From positions 58,490,954-58,554,953 of the forward strand of contig NC_088776.1 of assembly GCF_954871325.1 (NCBI RefSeq): a DNA stretch of 64,000 nucleotides, in the 5' to 3' direction. Each line of letters starts with the position of its first letter. Position 1 is the stretch's first letter. The notes beneath the pieces were generated by a model. It saw nothing but the letters and a program-made list of their open reading frames with translations, was not told the DNA's origin and did not search any database. This DNA is from Gordionus sp. m RMFG-2023. Lineage: Eukaryota > Nematomorpha > Gordioida > Chordodea > Parachordodidae. Below are positions 47,970 to 60,248 of this stretch, in pieces. A program made the translations under genes and the position numbers.

Positions 47970-50900
47970 TTTCCCCCTACGTTAATTGAGAGAAGTCTAT
48001 ATCTCTTCAATCATTCGTTTCGGGGGCTTACGTATCCGATCTCGCCTTGAGGCCTACCACTCTCTCTGATCGCTGTCTGCGATCATGCCCTCCGTCGTAT
48101 GATATCAAACGGTCTCTTAGTTGGACAGCATGTTTCAGTATAACACGATCTGGAATCTTGACTACATTATAATCCATTTCTATCCTGAATCACCCTTCTA
48201 TCCAACCCTTTGTGGTTTCATTTCTTACCCATACATGCTGACCAACATCAAATTCCCTAAAATTGGAATGGTATCAAGTTCTTGATTTTGTTTATCCTTG
48301 GCTTTATCAATCTCCTTTCCCACCTCTGGTCTAGCCCAGTTTAGAAGTTCTTATTTGATGACCGAACATAATCTTCGCTGGTGACCTTGGGTCATTAATT
48401 GATTCTCGACTGGCATAATACCTCCCTTTTAAAGTTCGAATGGTTCATTCCGCCTGCCCATTTGTCTTCGTGTGGTACGGCGTTGAGCGAATGTGGCAAA
48501 TGTTGTATTCTTCACAATATCGCTTAAATTCTATTAAAATAAATTGAGGTCCATTATCCGTTAATGCTTTTAGGTACCCCAAAGGTAGCAAACCACTTTT
48601 TTAATCTCGTTATCATCTCCTTCGCCGATGTGTTTCTCATCAGGTCTACCTCAGCCCATTTTGAGTATGAATCTACTCTCACTAGCCAATATAGAGAGTC
48701 AACCGGTCCCGCAAAATCTAGAAGTATACGCTACCATGGCTCTTTGGTACAATTCCATGAGTATAGTGGTAACTCCATTACGTTTGGTCGATTTTTCTGA
48801 CATCAAAAACACAGCTTTATATATCGTTCTATGTCCACTTCGCACGGCCACCAACAATACAACCGAAAAATAGATTTCAACGCGTTCATTCCTGGATGTC
48901 CCCGATGTAGTGTTTTCAACACTGAATTCCTAAGTTTCGTAGGGATTATCAATCTACCATTTCGTTCAACTATTCCCCTCTCTACTGTTAATTCCTCTCT
49001 TTGGGTGTTAAAGATTACTAGCTTCGGTTCTTCTTTCCGATTAAAGCCTCTCTACCCTTGCTCAATATGTTGTACCACTCGCTTTAATATTGGATCTTAA
49101 ATTGAATTCTTGCGCAGGTTTCCCTCTGGTATATCCTCTAAGTTTACATTCCGAATTGCCAATGCATGCTTAGTATTCCGATTAGGTATCATATCGTGGA
49201 GCGGTAGCCTAGATAAGGTGTCTGCTATAACATTCTTCCGACCAGATCTATATTCCAAGCTAAAGTCGTAAGCGGTCATCTACCAGGCCCAACGTGTCAG
49301 ACGATTGTTCGATATCTTTGGCAGATTCCTCTTTTCCCTGAACAACCGTTCCAAGGATTTATGGTCAGTCCGAAGTATAAATTTTCGACCGTAGATAAAG
49401 TTGTGGAATTTTTCTATTTCAAATAACAATGCCCTCGCTTCTTTATCGATAGGCGCATAATGTTTCTCCGACTGTAACAACATCCGAGACGCGAATGTTA
49501 TGGGTTTTTCTCCAGTTTGTGAAACCTTATGAGGAAAACAGCCCCCAGTCCTGACGCGTCACACTCCATAATCAACAGTAATTTAGCATTATACGGCGTT
49601 AAGTTTTCTTCCGCTGATAACAATGTCTTAACCTTATCGAAAGCCTCCTCCTCTACATTAGTACAACACCATGGTACTTTTACACTAGTCAATCGATGTA
49701 ACACAGCTGCTTCATATGAAGATTGGGAATGAATCGTTCATGATATGTGACCCCAAGAAATGAACGTAACTGATGAACATTCTTGGGGTTAGGTGCGGCC
49801 TGGATTGCTTTAACTTTAATGAAATAGATATCTAGAAATTTGACTTTTTCCATTTTAGCTTTGAGGCTACTTCCTGCATCCTATCAAGTGCTATTTTCAA
49901 ATTAGCCAGATGTTCGGCGTTTTTTTGCCGGAGATAATTACATCGTCCAAATACATTCCAGTCATCGGACAATCTTTCAAAACATTGTCCATGTAACACT
50001 GGCAAATAGTTGGTGGGCACAAAAGCCCAAACGGCATCCTTCGGTATCGAAAATAACTTTTATGTGTTGAGATGACCAAATATTATTGGGACTCTGTCTC
50101 AACGGCCACTTGTAGATACGCGTCCTTTAAATCTATCACCGTAAAACGGTCCCAATCCCTGAATCTTAACCAATAAGTCATCGAGCGTAGGAATAGATGA
50201 TCATATAATAGATAGGGATTTAAACTCATCTTGAAATCTGCGCAAATACGAATCTCGCCATTGTTTTTCCTGACATTTACTGTTGGGGTTGCCCATAGCA
50301 CCCTAGTTATAGAGGAATCGATGGGCTCCAAAATCTCAGCAGCCACAAGCGATCCAGTTTTAGTTTAACCGCTCTGCGTACGGAAATGGCACTCGACGAG
50401 CTGGAAAAGATTATGGAACAGCCGTATCTTTTAATTGGAGTCGCACAGCGTAATTACGTATCAACCCCGGTTTGCCGTCAAAAAGAGCTTTAAACTGTTT
50501 AGCTAACAAATGCCCCATTGAGTCTTCCGTTAGTGACATCCTCGATCCGTGTGAGCATCGATTGTATTCGAACGGCCCATCGAAGCTTTGGCCCGCGGGG
50601 GCAGCGATTGTATTCGAGAGGCCCATCGGGGCATCGTTGGTTTGGTGGCAACTTGATGTTATTGTTTCTCTATTCGTTTTGGGAACCTGTTGTATGCTTA
50701 CACTCAAACCAAAATGCTAAAATCCATGGCACCCAAACAGAGGTAAATCATTTGACTTTATTATAATAACTGATAATTGCGAATTTCCTTTCCCACTTGC
50801 ACACGAACCATGGCTTCACCCATAAGATCCAAAGGCTTATCTCCATAGGCTGCTAATGGGTTTGTGGAAGATGTTAGTGGTTTGCCAATTTTCTCCCAAA

Positions 50901-51925
50901 TATTCAATCCTATAATAGAGGTTTGTGCTCCTGTATCATAATCAAAAGTGACACTAAGTCCATTTATTTTGGCTGTGATCTTTGCCCTTTTATTTAATCC
51001 CCTTGCAGAGATTATTAATTGAATCACTTAAGTGAAAATGTTGTTTCACTGAGTTTAAATTGCGATATACAGGCCTACTACGGCAACATGCTGCGAAATG
51101 TTAGGTTCTCTGGCACTTAAAACATGTTTTGTCTTTAGCTGGGCATAAATATCTTTCATGCCAGCCGGCACAATTCTTATTTATTATCGTAAAATTTGTT
51201 ATTAGGCTTCCTATAGTTATTGTCTCTCTAAACACACTCTTGTGAATTAGGCATTTATGTTTGCCATCTTGCGGTCTGACACAATTTACCAAGTCTTTCT
51301 TGATAGTCATTTCGTTTTGAGCATTTTCGGTTGCCGTGGCCATATCTAGCACGAACTGGAACGTCAAGGGTTTTTGTTCGCATCCAATGCTAAAGGATTT
51401 TTAGTCCTAAGTTCAACTTCAAGACCTGATAGATCTATACCCGTGACTAATTGATCTCTTAACCGGCCGTCAACTTCTGACGACGTAAAGCAACACGCTT
51501 CATAGTTATTTTGATATATTAGCGAACTCTTTAATTGGTTCATTCTCATTCCTAATTTACCTCATGAAGTCTAATCTACTACCGAAAATGGTTTTATTCT
51601 TCTCAAAAATATGTAGCGTGACACTCCTTATCTTATCAAAATTAGTCGTTAGAATGGTTTCAGGAAATAAATATCGTTCGAGAATGTCAATGCCTTCAGT
51701 GCCAAAACTCACCATGAACAGGTCCTTATTTTCTTGATCGGTCGGTGTTCTTTTCTTTAGTCTTAACGTTACGTCCCAAAATTGGAACCACGTTGTATAG
51801 AACCATTAATTTGATATTTTTCTAATTTATCAATTATACTAGTATTTTTGGCCTGAGGCATAATTTATTAAATTAATAACTATTTTCTTATTTGTTTTAA
51901 TGAGAATATAAAAATCCTCGTCATC

Positions 51926-52061
51926 AATTTTGCGAAAGTAGAACCATTATTTACATTTATTTATTTCTATACTTCTATAACAATGGGTATCAGTTTTCAT
52001 TGACATTTTATTCAGTATAATTTAATCATATGGTACAACAACTTAATTACAAATGGCGATA
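51926..52061 (-). repeat. 5' LTR of the Ty3/Gypsy fossil, first half
   Basis: Matches the first half of the left LTR (gaaagtagaaccattattta onward) up to aaatggcgata, where inserted LINE DNA begins. The rest of this LTR lies at 56,643-56,804. Confidence 0.85.
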
Positions 52062-53435
52062 CGTGATACGTGATAAAAGCGTTTTCGCCCTCTGGTTGTG
52101 GATACAACAGAGCTACGCTAGGTTTTCCTCAAAAAATCCATCAAACTGGATAGTTAATTTAGGGGAGGAAAAAAAAATGAGGAGCCCTTCACACGTTTGT
52201 GGGCAAGCCGCACGTACTTGTACGCGCAACAGTCCGAGAACTGTCGCTTAAACGTCTATAGGCTAATCAACAAAAGAGATGGGCAAAAACAAAAGCCTAT
52301 ACCCATGAACTGCCTAAATAATTTAATTACTTTAAGGGTGGGTGGTGGCCAATTTTAAGTTTAACATCTAATGTAAGCCTTGATAGTTACTAACAAATAA
52401 TTGAGAATGTGTTCATATCAATTGAGATTAGAATTTATTCATGAAAATAAGGAAAAGCTAAAATGGGTTTACCACAAATTGTTTAAAAGGTGAAAAATCC
52501 AGTGAATAGGCAAAAACTAGTCAGTAATCGGTTTATGACTATCCAGCAAACGAACACCACACAACAAACGGTTATTTTTCCTTTTTCCAGAGAAACAAAA
52601 TACTCTATGGAGTGATAGATAGATTATATAGCGAAAAAGGTCTTTGATAATGATAAAGATATGAGAGAAAGGAAACTATGACGCAGAAATAGGAGCCAGC
52701 TCCGTAAGTTTTAGGAAATTGAAAAGTAATTGTTGGCCAGGATTAACAAAAGGCATTTTGGCTTGATTGTTATATGATAGTCTATCATTCACGGAAAACT
52801 CTACCAGCAAAACATATTTACAAACCTCGCCACCCCCCTGTCGACTGGTTTCTCCATAAATGATGTAACAAGCGAACAAAGACTAATGAAAAAAACACTA
52901 AGAAAAAGCAAAAGCTCCAGGGCCAGATAATATCACAGCAGAAAAACCAAAAAATAAATAGCATCTATAACAATATCGCTACCTATTTGCCCTCATTTAA
53001 TAGAAATATGGGAGAGCGGAACTACTGCAGTGGGATGAAATCAAAAATCCTACCTAAGTAACTACCCAAAAACTAAGACCACAAGAAAATTAAGACTTAT
53101 TGAGCTATAGCCATCACATCCTATAGCATGGAAAAAGCATAACACCCACACCAAAAATACATAAGTATATACAGGCCAAGAAAAGAAAATACTGGATCCA
53201 AAATTAATTTAGAAAAATAATCATGCAGAAAAACTAAGTACAAAACCCCTTCTGCTTTACATTTGTGAATTATAACAGAGCTATTGATAATGTTAACCAT
53301 GCAGTTTTTTCAGAAAATAAGATAAATAAAAGCTGAAGTCAGTGAAGTAAGTAATTCACAGAATAGGTGAAAGACAAAAATCAAGAGGTAAAATTTAGAG
53401 ATGAAGAAATTAAATAACCTGAAAAATACAGAAAA
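52062..53435 (+). mobile_element. Decayed RTE LINE fragment, + orientation
   Basis: The + strand from about 52,640 contains eroded parts of the same protein as the neighbouring intact LINE but in the opposite direction: KDMRER (near 52,655), KAPGPDNITAE (near 52,907-52,940, in a shifted frame), and FVNYNRAIDNVNH (near 53,262-53,300), which correspond to SPGTDNITGE and FIDFKRAFDNVNH of the intact copy. Stops and frame changes are frequent. The less AT-rich stretch 52,062-52,260 may be its 5' untranslated region. The tandem cgtgata at the very left edge adjoins the broken LTR. The endonuclease region was not recognised. Confidence 0.7.
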
Positions 53436-53439
53436 TAAA

Positions 53440-56385
53440 TTATGGGAGGTTTAGGTAATTCGATTTAATTTTTAGTAGTTTTTTTATAGATTTTTTGTTT
53501 TTATTTAGCCTTAGGAATTGCTTCAAATTTAAGTTTAGATCCATTATGTCCTTCAAGGCTCTGTAGAACCATAATGTCTTATATTTGCAATATGTTTTCC
53601 CATTAAAGGAGTATAACCAATTAATGGCATCAATAACAAGGCTATTGTTACTATGATTTCTTAAAATATGGGCAAAGAAAGTAAGACGTTTCTTTTTTAA
53701 AGATACGTGAACCTGGGTATGGTTAGACTTCTTCCAAAGATTTTCATTTGAGATAATATTTGGATAGAAGATTCCATTTATTATTCTAAGGCATTTATTT
53801 ACAAACGTTTGTAATTTCCTAGTTTCGGTCTTGGTAATCTCCCATGTATCACCGCCATAAAAGAGAATCGGGATGATGGTTGAGTTGAAAATACAGAGTC
53901 TTGTGAAAACGGATATCTCTCTAGCTTTCCACAGTTTAAAAAATTTATAAAAAGCCGCCCTAGCATTTTGTAAACGAATTTTTAGTTCTTCTTTACAACT
54001 ACCTTTATTGTCAATGGTTACACCTAGATATTTAAAAGAATCTACCACCTTAACCAACTTTCCCCCCACCACCAAATTATTCAGAAGAGGCGCCTGGGAC
54101 GAGGGCATTATCACTGTTTTATCAAAGTTAATGTCCAAGCCAACCTTAAGACTAAAGGAGTTTAATATAGCGATCAAATTTTGGGTTTCTTCCAAACTTT
54201 TTGTTATCAAAACTATGTCGTCAGCATAAGATATCACCCTATTTTCCAAGAAAAAAGACTGACTGGAACTTAATTCTAAGAGATTCGCAGTAGCCAGCGT
54301 ATCTACTATGATTTTATTCATAAGTATATTAAACAAAAGCGGGGAAAGAACACATCCTTGTTTTACCCCTTTTTTTGTCCTAAAAGATGGAGAAACCTTA
54401 TTATAAATTTTTAAGGAGGCAAAAAGACTACTATAATGTGTTTTAAGGATCCTTATAATATTAGAGTCAATGCCATATTCGGTTAAAATCTTCCAAAGCT
54501 CATCATGGTTAACATTATCAAAAGCACGTTTAAAGTCGATAAAAATAAAGTAAAAAGGTAATTTATACTTCTGACATTTCTGCATTATAATCTTTAAAGC
54601 TAATATTGGTTCGTTTATATTTCTACCTGGACGGTAAGCACAAATATACTTAGACAAAAGGTTTGGTGTAGAGGAAAGAATGCGATTTTTTAAAAGAACC
54701 ATAAAAACTTTTGATGCAATAGACGTGAGAGCGATGGCTCTATAATCCTTGAATTTAGATGGATTTGGAATTTTCGGGAAGTTGCAAAAGATAGTCTTAT
54801 TCCAATCCGCTGGCATCATCCCAGTCAACCATATCTTGTTAAACAAAGGAAGTAAGAACCGAGAGATCGTTAAGGGAGCTGCTTTCAGATGTTCTCCCGT
54901 AATGTTATCTGTACCCGGAGATTTATTATTCCTAAGCTTCTTAATGGCAGCCACAATTTCCGCCGATGAAAAGTTTGCATCCAATTGTCCCCCATTTTGA
55001 CTAGTGGATGGGATTAAGGTAGGCCTCCTAGAATCAAAGACTCCCATATAGTGGTCAAGCCATAACGCTATCTGTTCGTCAGGGTCAGTAATTAACCTAT
55101 TATTATCCAGTCTTATAGTTGGAAGTGTCTTGAACACTTTGGCTTTACAAAAATAATTTAGTTTCTTGTAGGCGTCGAAAGTTCTATTTTCCCTCATATC
55201 CCTGTCTATCTCAAAAGCCTTTTTAGCAATAAAGATCCTTCTATCTCTCCTTAGGAGTCTATGAATTGAGGTCCATAAGTGACCATCGCGCTCACCTCGT
55301 AACTTGAGTTGAGCTATCATGCGAGTGGTGTCATCGGATAGCCATTCCTGTCTCGGTGGAGAAATGTTGATGTTTGGGAGATGATTGTAGGCATCAAACA
55401 AGTTGTTTTTGAAAGACGCCCAACATTCTTCGACAGATTGAGACTCCGACGAGGATAAGAAAGTTGCCTCTCTATCATTTAAGAATAGATCGAGCTGTAG
55501 TTTGACTGCAGGGCGTTGCAGGTGAGTTGCATTTCTCTTCCAGGACAGGTATCTCGGCTGGGGTTGAAGAGAAGGACGCCGAGAGTTTCCCCATAAATTT
55601 TTCACAGTGATAGTGGCTCTGATTAATTTATGATCAGAAATATTAATATTTGGCATTACTTTTACATCGATAAACCAACTATGGATGTTCGAGATGATAA
55701 AATCGATCTGAGACTTAATATTATTTCTACTGAAGGTTAGGGTGTTTAATTCACTGTGCGAAAAGAAAGTATTTTCGACCTTGAGGTTTATACTCCTGCA
55801 CATCTCCAATAACTTTCTACTGTCATCACTGTTTAATTGAGAGAGAGTTGCATTCCCAATTACCCCATCTCTAATAAAGGAGTCATCTTTTCCGATCCTA
55901 GTATTTAAATCCCCAAGAATTATCAAATTTCGACTCCTAGGAAGAGAGTTTACAATGTTTTCGAGGTCATCGAGGAATGCGAGCCGTTCGTTTCTTCTAG
56001 GCGGGGCATAGACATTAACTAAGATTGTTTGCCTGAAGCAGGTATTCAGGTATAGTAAACAGCATCTCTCCGAAATGGGCACAAATTTATCCACGTATTT
56101 GCATAATCTTTTGCTGATAAAGAAAGCAACTCCCGACCAATTATTGGAAGTGGTGCCAGAACTATACATTTCAAAGTTATTAAAGGTAGCCATATTATTA
56201 TCTTTTGAGTGGGTCTCCTGTATCGCGATCACATCCATTTTTTCGTCGACCATGAGCCTTAGAAAAATGGTTAATTTATTTATTAAACCATTTATATTAA
56301 GCGAGGACATGATAAAATTTCCTTTCAAACCACTCGGGCGCTCCATATCTCTGTGCACATTTGGAAAACGAGTTGACATGGACAT
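53440..56385 (-). CDS. RTE-clade LINE polyprotein: AP endonuclease + reverse transcriptase, intact
   Basis: 981 codons without a stop. The N-terminal exonuclease-endonuclease-phosphatase domain (about residues 24-262) keeps its active-site residues: N30 in SLNINGL, E57 in QETH, GDLN at 158-161, and SDH at 250-252. The reverse transcriptase spans about 470-780: SPGTDNITGEHL, KDYRAIALTSIASKVF, FIDFKRAFD (D617), GVKQGCVLSPLLFN, YADD at 720-723, and KYLGVTID. The C-terminus has the ILFYGGDTW and VNKCLRIINGIFYPNIISNE blocks typical of RTE elements in many invertebrates. The protein is used for target-primed reverse transcription of its own RNA. An in-frame stop directly precedes the ATG at 56,385, so this start is natural. 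All catalytic residues being present suggests recent activity. It lies in the opposite direction to the eroded copy at its left. Confidence 0.93.
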   Translation of the reverse strand: MSMSTRFPNVHRDMERPSGLKGNFIMSSLNINGLINKLTIFLRLMVDEKMDVIAIQETHSKDNNMATFNNFEMYSSGTTSNNWSGVAFFISKRLCKYVDKFVPISERCCLLYLNTCFRQTILVNVYAPPRRNERLAFLDDLENIVNSLPRSRNLIILGDLNTRIGKDDSFIRDGVIGNATLSQLNSDDSRKLLEMCRSINLKVENTFFSHSELNTLTFSRNNIKSQIDFIISNIHSWFIDVKVMPNINISDHKLIRATITVKNLWGNSRRPSLQPQPRYLSWKRNATHLQRPAVKLQLDLFLNDREATFLSSSESQSVEECWASFKNNLFDAYNHLPNINISPPRQEWLSDDTTRMIAQLKLRGERDGHLWTSIHRLLRRDRRIFIAKKAFEIDRDMRENRTFDAYKKLNYFCKAKVFKTLPTIRLDNNRLITDPDEQIALWLDHYMGVFDSRRPTLIPSTSQNGGQLDANFSSAEIVAAIKKLRNNKSPGTDNITGEHLKAAPLTISRFLLPLFNKIWLTGMMPADWNKTIFCNFPKIPNPSKFKDYRAIALTSIASKVFMVLLKNRILSSTPNLLSKYICAYRPGRNINEPILALKIIMQKCQKYKLPFYFIFIDFKRAFDNVNHDELWKILTEYGIDSNIIRILKTHYSSLFASLKIYNKVSPSFRTKKGVKQGCVLSPLLFNILMNKIIVDTLATANLLELSSSQSFFLENRVISYADDIVLITKSLEETQNLIAILNSFSLKVGLDINFDKTVIMPSSQAPLLNNLVVGGKLVKVVDSFKYLGVTIDNKGSCKEELKIRLQNARAAFYKFFKLWKAREISVFTRLCIFNSTIIPILFYGGDTWEITKTETRKLQTFVNKCLRIINGIFYPNIISNENLWKKSNHTQVHVSLKKKRLTFFAHILRNHSNNSLVIDAINWLYSFNGKTYCKYKTLWFYRALKDIMDLNLNLKQFLRLNKNKKSIKKLLKIKSNYLNLP

Positions 56386-56642
56386 TTATAGAAAAGATTT
56401 AAAATTTGAAGGGAAAATAAAATATAGCCAAGCGTATAAAAATAAAAGTAAAACTTTACAAAAATTTTTTTTTTTATTTAATAGAAGACTATGGAAAAGG
56501 AAAAGATTAATAAAAATATATAGGTAAAACAATAATAAGGGGGGGAAAAAATCAGGGCGGGATAACCTTATAACTTTACAATAACCAAAATTAAAGATTA
56601 TATTAAGCTCTAAAATATATAAATACAAAAATATTAATAACA
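56386..56642 (-). other. Probable 5' untranslated region of the RTE LINE
   Basis: Sequence between the LINE start codon and the resumed LTR. It has a polypyrimidine stretch and a GC-richer patch (gggcgggataacc near 56,555). The right edge ends in a repeated gata (cagatagata) that resembles the end of the LTR half at 52,061 (ggcgata), consistent with a ~4-bp target duplication. Confidence 0.45.
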
Positions 56643-56804
56643 GATAGATAATAACACGATAATGGATGAGTGTGCACATAATACATTAGGAAGTTAAACC
56701 ACACCTATTATATTAATCGTAAATATATATATATAATAATATCTAATTGATAAATATAATATACAGTATGATAAAATATTACACTAGATTCCTTCTTTAC
56801 TATA
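56643..56804 (-). repeat. 5' LTR of the Ty3/Gypsy fossil, second half
   Basis: Continues the LTR from gataataacacgataatgg to ctttactata, directly followed by satellite DNA (atatggacaagatataaat). Confidence 0.85.
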
Positions 56805-58110
56805 ATATGGACAAGATATAAATTCTTTATTGTATCAACGAACATCTTCTCTATTAAATGGTATATATTAAATCATAAAAAAATATTAATTTTTCAAAAA
56901 TCTAAAAGTTTGAAAATGACAGCTCTTTACATTATGTAAATGAAATATAAAAAGGTTAAATAATATAATTTAATGTATTTATTTAGATTAAATCTAAATA
57001 TATGGACAAGATATAAATTCTTTAAAGTATAAACGAACATATTCTCTATTTAGAAGTAAATATATAATCATAAAATAAAAAAGGTTTGAAAATGATTGCT
57101 ATGGACATTATATAAAATGAAAAATAAAAAAGTTAAATAATATTGTATATTTTATTTATTAGAATAAATCTAAATATATGGACAAGATATAAATTCTTTA
57201 AAGTATCAACGGACATCTTCTCTATTAAATGGTAAATATTAAATCATAATAATTAATTTTTCCAAAATCTAAAAGGTTTGAAAATGATAGCTCTGGACAT
57301 TAAATAAAATGAATCATTAATAAGTTAAATAATATATTTTAAATATTATTTATTTAGATTAAATCTAAATATATGGACAAATAATATATTTTAAATTTTA
57401 TTTATTTAGAATAAATCTAAATATATGGACAAGATATAATCTTTAAAGTATCAACGGACATCTTCTCTATTAAATGGTAAATATTAAATCATTATAATTG
57501 ATTAATTTTTCCAAAATTTAAAAGGTTTGAAAATGATCGCTCTGGAAATAAAATGAATCAATAAAGTTAAATAATATATTTTAAATTTTATTTATGATTA
57601 AATCTAAATATATAGACAAGATATAAATTCTTTAAAGTATCAAAGAACATATTCTCTATTTAAAAGTAAATATTTAATCGTAAAATCAAAAAGGTTTGAA
57701 AATGATCACTATGGACATTTTATAAAATGAAACAAAAAAGTTAAATAATATATTTTAAATCATATTTATTAAGATTAAATCTAAAAGGTTTGAAAATGAT
57801 CGCTCTGGACATTATACAAAATGAAACATATAAAAGTTAAATATTATATTTTGAATTTTATTTTAGATAAATCTAAATATATGGACAAGACAACGAACAT
57901 CTTCTCTAATGAGAGGTAAATATTAAATCATAATAATAGATTAATTTTAATCTAAAATGTTTTAAAATGATCGCTCTGGACATTAAATATAATGAAACAT
58001 AAAAAATTTAAATAATATATTTTAAATTTTGTTTATTTAGATTAAACAATATCTGGACAATATATAAATTTAAAGTATCAACGAACATCATCTCCGAAAC
58101 ATGATAAATA
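56805..58110. repeat. Satellite array, right part
   Basis: About seven divergent ~192-bp monomers with the same palindrome and tatggacaagatataaattc motif. They continue the array interrupted at 47,691 by the retrotransposon and decay near 58,110. Confidence 0.9.
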
Positions 58111-60240
58111 TTAATATAATTTTAAACTTAATTATTTAGATCTTAATTTAATGGATATGATATTAAATCTTTAAAGAACAAAGTAAAATTATATATATTT
58201 ATAAATATATATTACATTAATTTTAGTGATATTAACACAAATTATAAAGAGACTTCAAATTATTCTTCATAGCTCATGGAAAATAGTGTTTAGAATATTC
58301 CTTTTATTATATCCCAAAATTATAATATCGCAGACTAATTTTTTGCGAGAATTTTACAAAATAATAATAGCTCGCCGACCGTTTTGCAGAAATATTACCA
58401 AAATTTACCTTTAAGACAGGACTATTTATCAAATATCAGAAATTTTTTATATCGCCTTTATATTTCTTGGAAATATTGTATTTTATTTAATTATGATAAA
58501 TAAATTTTACTATGAATCAATACTTACGTCAACCTCCCTCTCTCCTTCTTGATTACTCTGAATCAGTTCTCTTAAAATTGGTTATAGACTATTCATTTTT
58601 TTAAAAATTCCTAAAATACTGATCTATATAATGTAGTCTACAAAAATCCTATTGTGATTAAAGCTATTAAGCAAATTAATATTTAATTTAAAATTCATTT
58701 TATTGTTCCGTAAAATAATATCATATATAAAAATTTAACAAAAATATTTGCTTTTTTTAAATGTAACCATTTTCAAATAAATTTTTTTTTACCTAAAATA
58801 TCTTAATCTATAAAAATAAGAAATTTAATGGCTTATAATATATTTAAAACTGTGCTAACATCATTTATATTAACCATAACCACTAAATGATAGCATAGCG
58901 GATTTATATGTCAGAGCGGGATTTTAACTAATTTTATTGTTTCTCGTTAACAATTCAATCTTATTTTATATAAAATTTATTAAATAAGTAGTTATATGGG
59001 TATTCAAAATATACCATTATTTTACCATAATTTCCTTCTGCTCTTGTTAGATCCCCGAACCATTATCTATCTGAAACGATCCTCTTGGCGTTTAATCATG
59101 AGTTAAAAAGCAAGAGATATGGGTTATTTTTAAAATTATCACGAATTTTTTTTAGAAATGTAAGCCACGATTTTTCCGCCTATCATATTTTTAATATCTA
59201 TAATTTTTTCATAATCTTATCTCTCTCCTTATTTCTTTCCACAACTTTATATATGATTTGAGTTTGATATCTGTTTAATTTTGTGAATTTATGATTTTAA
59301 GTAAATTTTTAAATACCATTAAAAAAGTTTGAAATTCAAAAAAACATTATTGAAATTTTAATGTATGCAGATCTTTAATAGCTATCCATAGCTCTATTAT
59401 TTACCTTTTTTTCTTCTTGTAAACATGCATTTTTCGAGGTGCATATTATTCTAATTGCAATAAAATTTTAACTTAAAATTTCTCCATTTTTTCAAGTTAT
59501 AAAAAATAATAATTTTTTTGTCATAAATAATAAGAAAATTACCAACCCAAAAAATTCTCAAATTCTGGGTAGTGTTATAAAATGAATAGCTAAAGAGATG
59601 TTTTAATATATATTTAATCCTGAAATACTACCTAAAAACTATGACGAATTATTATTTTTTGAATGGGTGAATACTAAACGAAAGGATATTTTATTTCATA
59701 AGATAGAATGAGCAAAAAATATTTATAATTAAATTCTCGCTTGATATAGGCTTTAATTTTAAACAATATCTCAAAATTCGAAAACGAATCATACCTTATT
59801 ACAGGATCATTTGATAGATAATAAGGGTCCGCGAGAAATTGTAAAATTTTATCCAATCCAAATAACAACTAAAATCCAAATCCATCGGCGACCCAACTGT
59901 ATTGTGGTTTAAAAAGGAAACATACAACTTTTAAAAAGAATAATTCATAATAATGTAACGAAGTAAATTTTAAATCGTGGACTATATTAGTTTTAGAGGA
60001 GGATATATTTTGTTTAAGGCAAAAAAAGTGATATTTTTTTTTAAAAGTGAAAAGTGACCCAAGACCAGACCAGACCTATTTTTTTAAAAAATGGTAGTTG
60101 GTTTGCTATTCACACTTCACCAATTACACATTTTTAAAAAAAAATTTTTTATAAAAAAACTGCATAAATATAAGGAACAAAAGATTTAGCTGTAATAAAT
60201 AAATAAAAACTTAAGACGTTAACTCTATAACATAATTAAA
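58111..60240. other. Intergenic, with weak - strand coding-like pieces
   Basis: Mostly featureless AT-rich DNA. On the - strand, 58,529-58,571 could be a short exon (reading ELIQSNQEGEREVD before a strong gtaagt donor), but a stop lies just upstream unless an acceptor at aattttaag is used. A second piece is described separately at 59,674-59,940. Neither is recognised. Confidence 0.35.
59674..59940 (-). pseudogene. Unidentified coding-like stretch
   Basis: The - strand reads LLFGLDKILQFLADPYYLSN and then DPVIRYDSFSNFEILFKIK, with more balanced codon content than nearby AT-rich noise. In the same frame, upstream of a TAG, it reads PQYSWVADGFGF. The TAG is also the end of ggattttag, so this could be an exon with a 3' splice site, or a decayed gene. 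An AATAAA-like motif lies near its end. I do not recognise the protein. Confidence 0.3.
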
Positions 60241-60248
60241 TTAAAAAT

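Larger units (their letters stand above)
47692..56804 (-). mobile_element. Ty3/Gypsy LTR retrotransposon fossil inserted in the satellite
   Basis: The left LTR is 47,692-47,969 (TG...CA, ~278 bp), with a purine-rich tract just inside it. The other LTR starts near 51,926, is split by a ~4.6-kb insertion, and resumes at about 56,643-56,804. The copies are roughly 95% alike by eye, so the element is fairly young. Satellite DNA continues on both sides with a short duplicated target (about ATAT). Between the LTRs the - strand shows, in family order, a CCHC nucleocapsid, an aspartic protease (DTGA near 50,930), reverse transcriptase (YLDD near 49,955), RNase H and an integrase C-terminal core (STPYHTKTNGQA near 48,460-48,500). 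The element is broken, with many breaks across pol and gag. Confidence 0.9.

Noticed and set aside
48564-51027. Numerous + strand open frames of 60-90 codons
   Set aside because: They are antisense shadows of the retrotransposon pol fossil on the - strand.
54008-56527. + strand open frames of 73-150 codons over the LINE
   Set aside because: Antisense shadows of the intact RTE reading frame.
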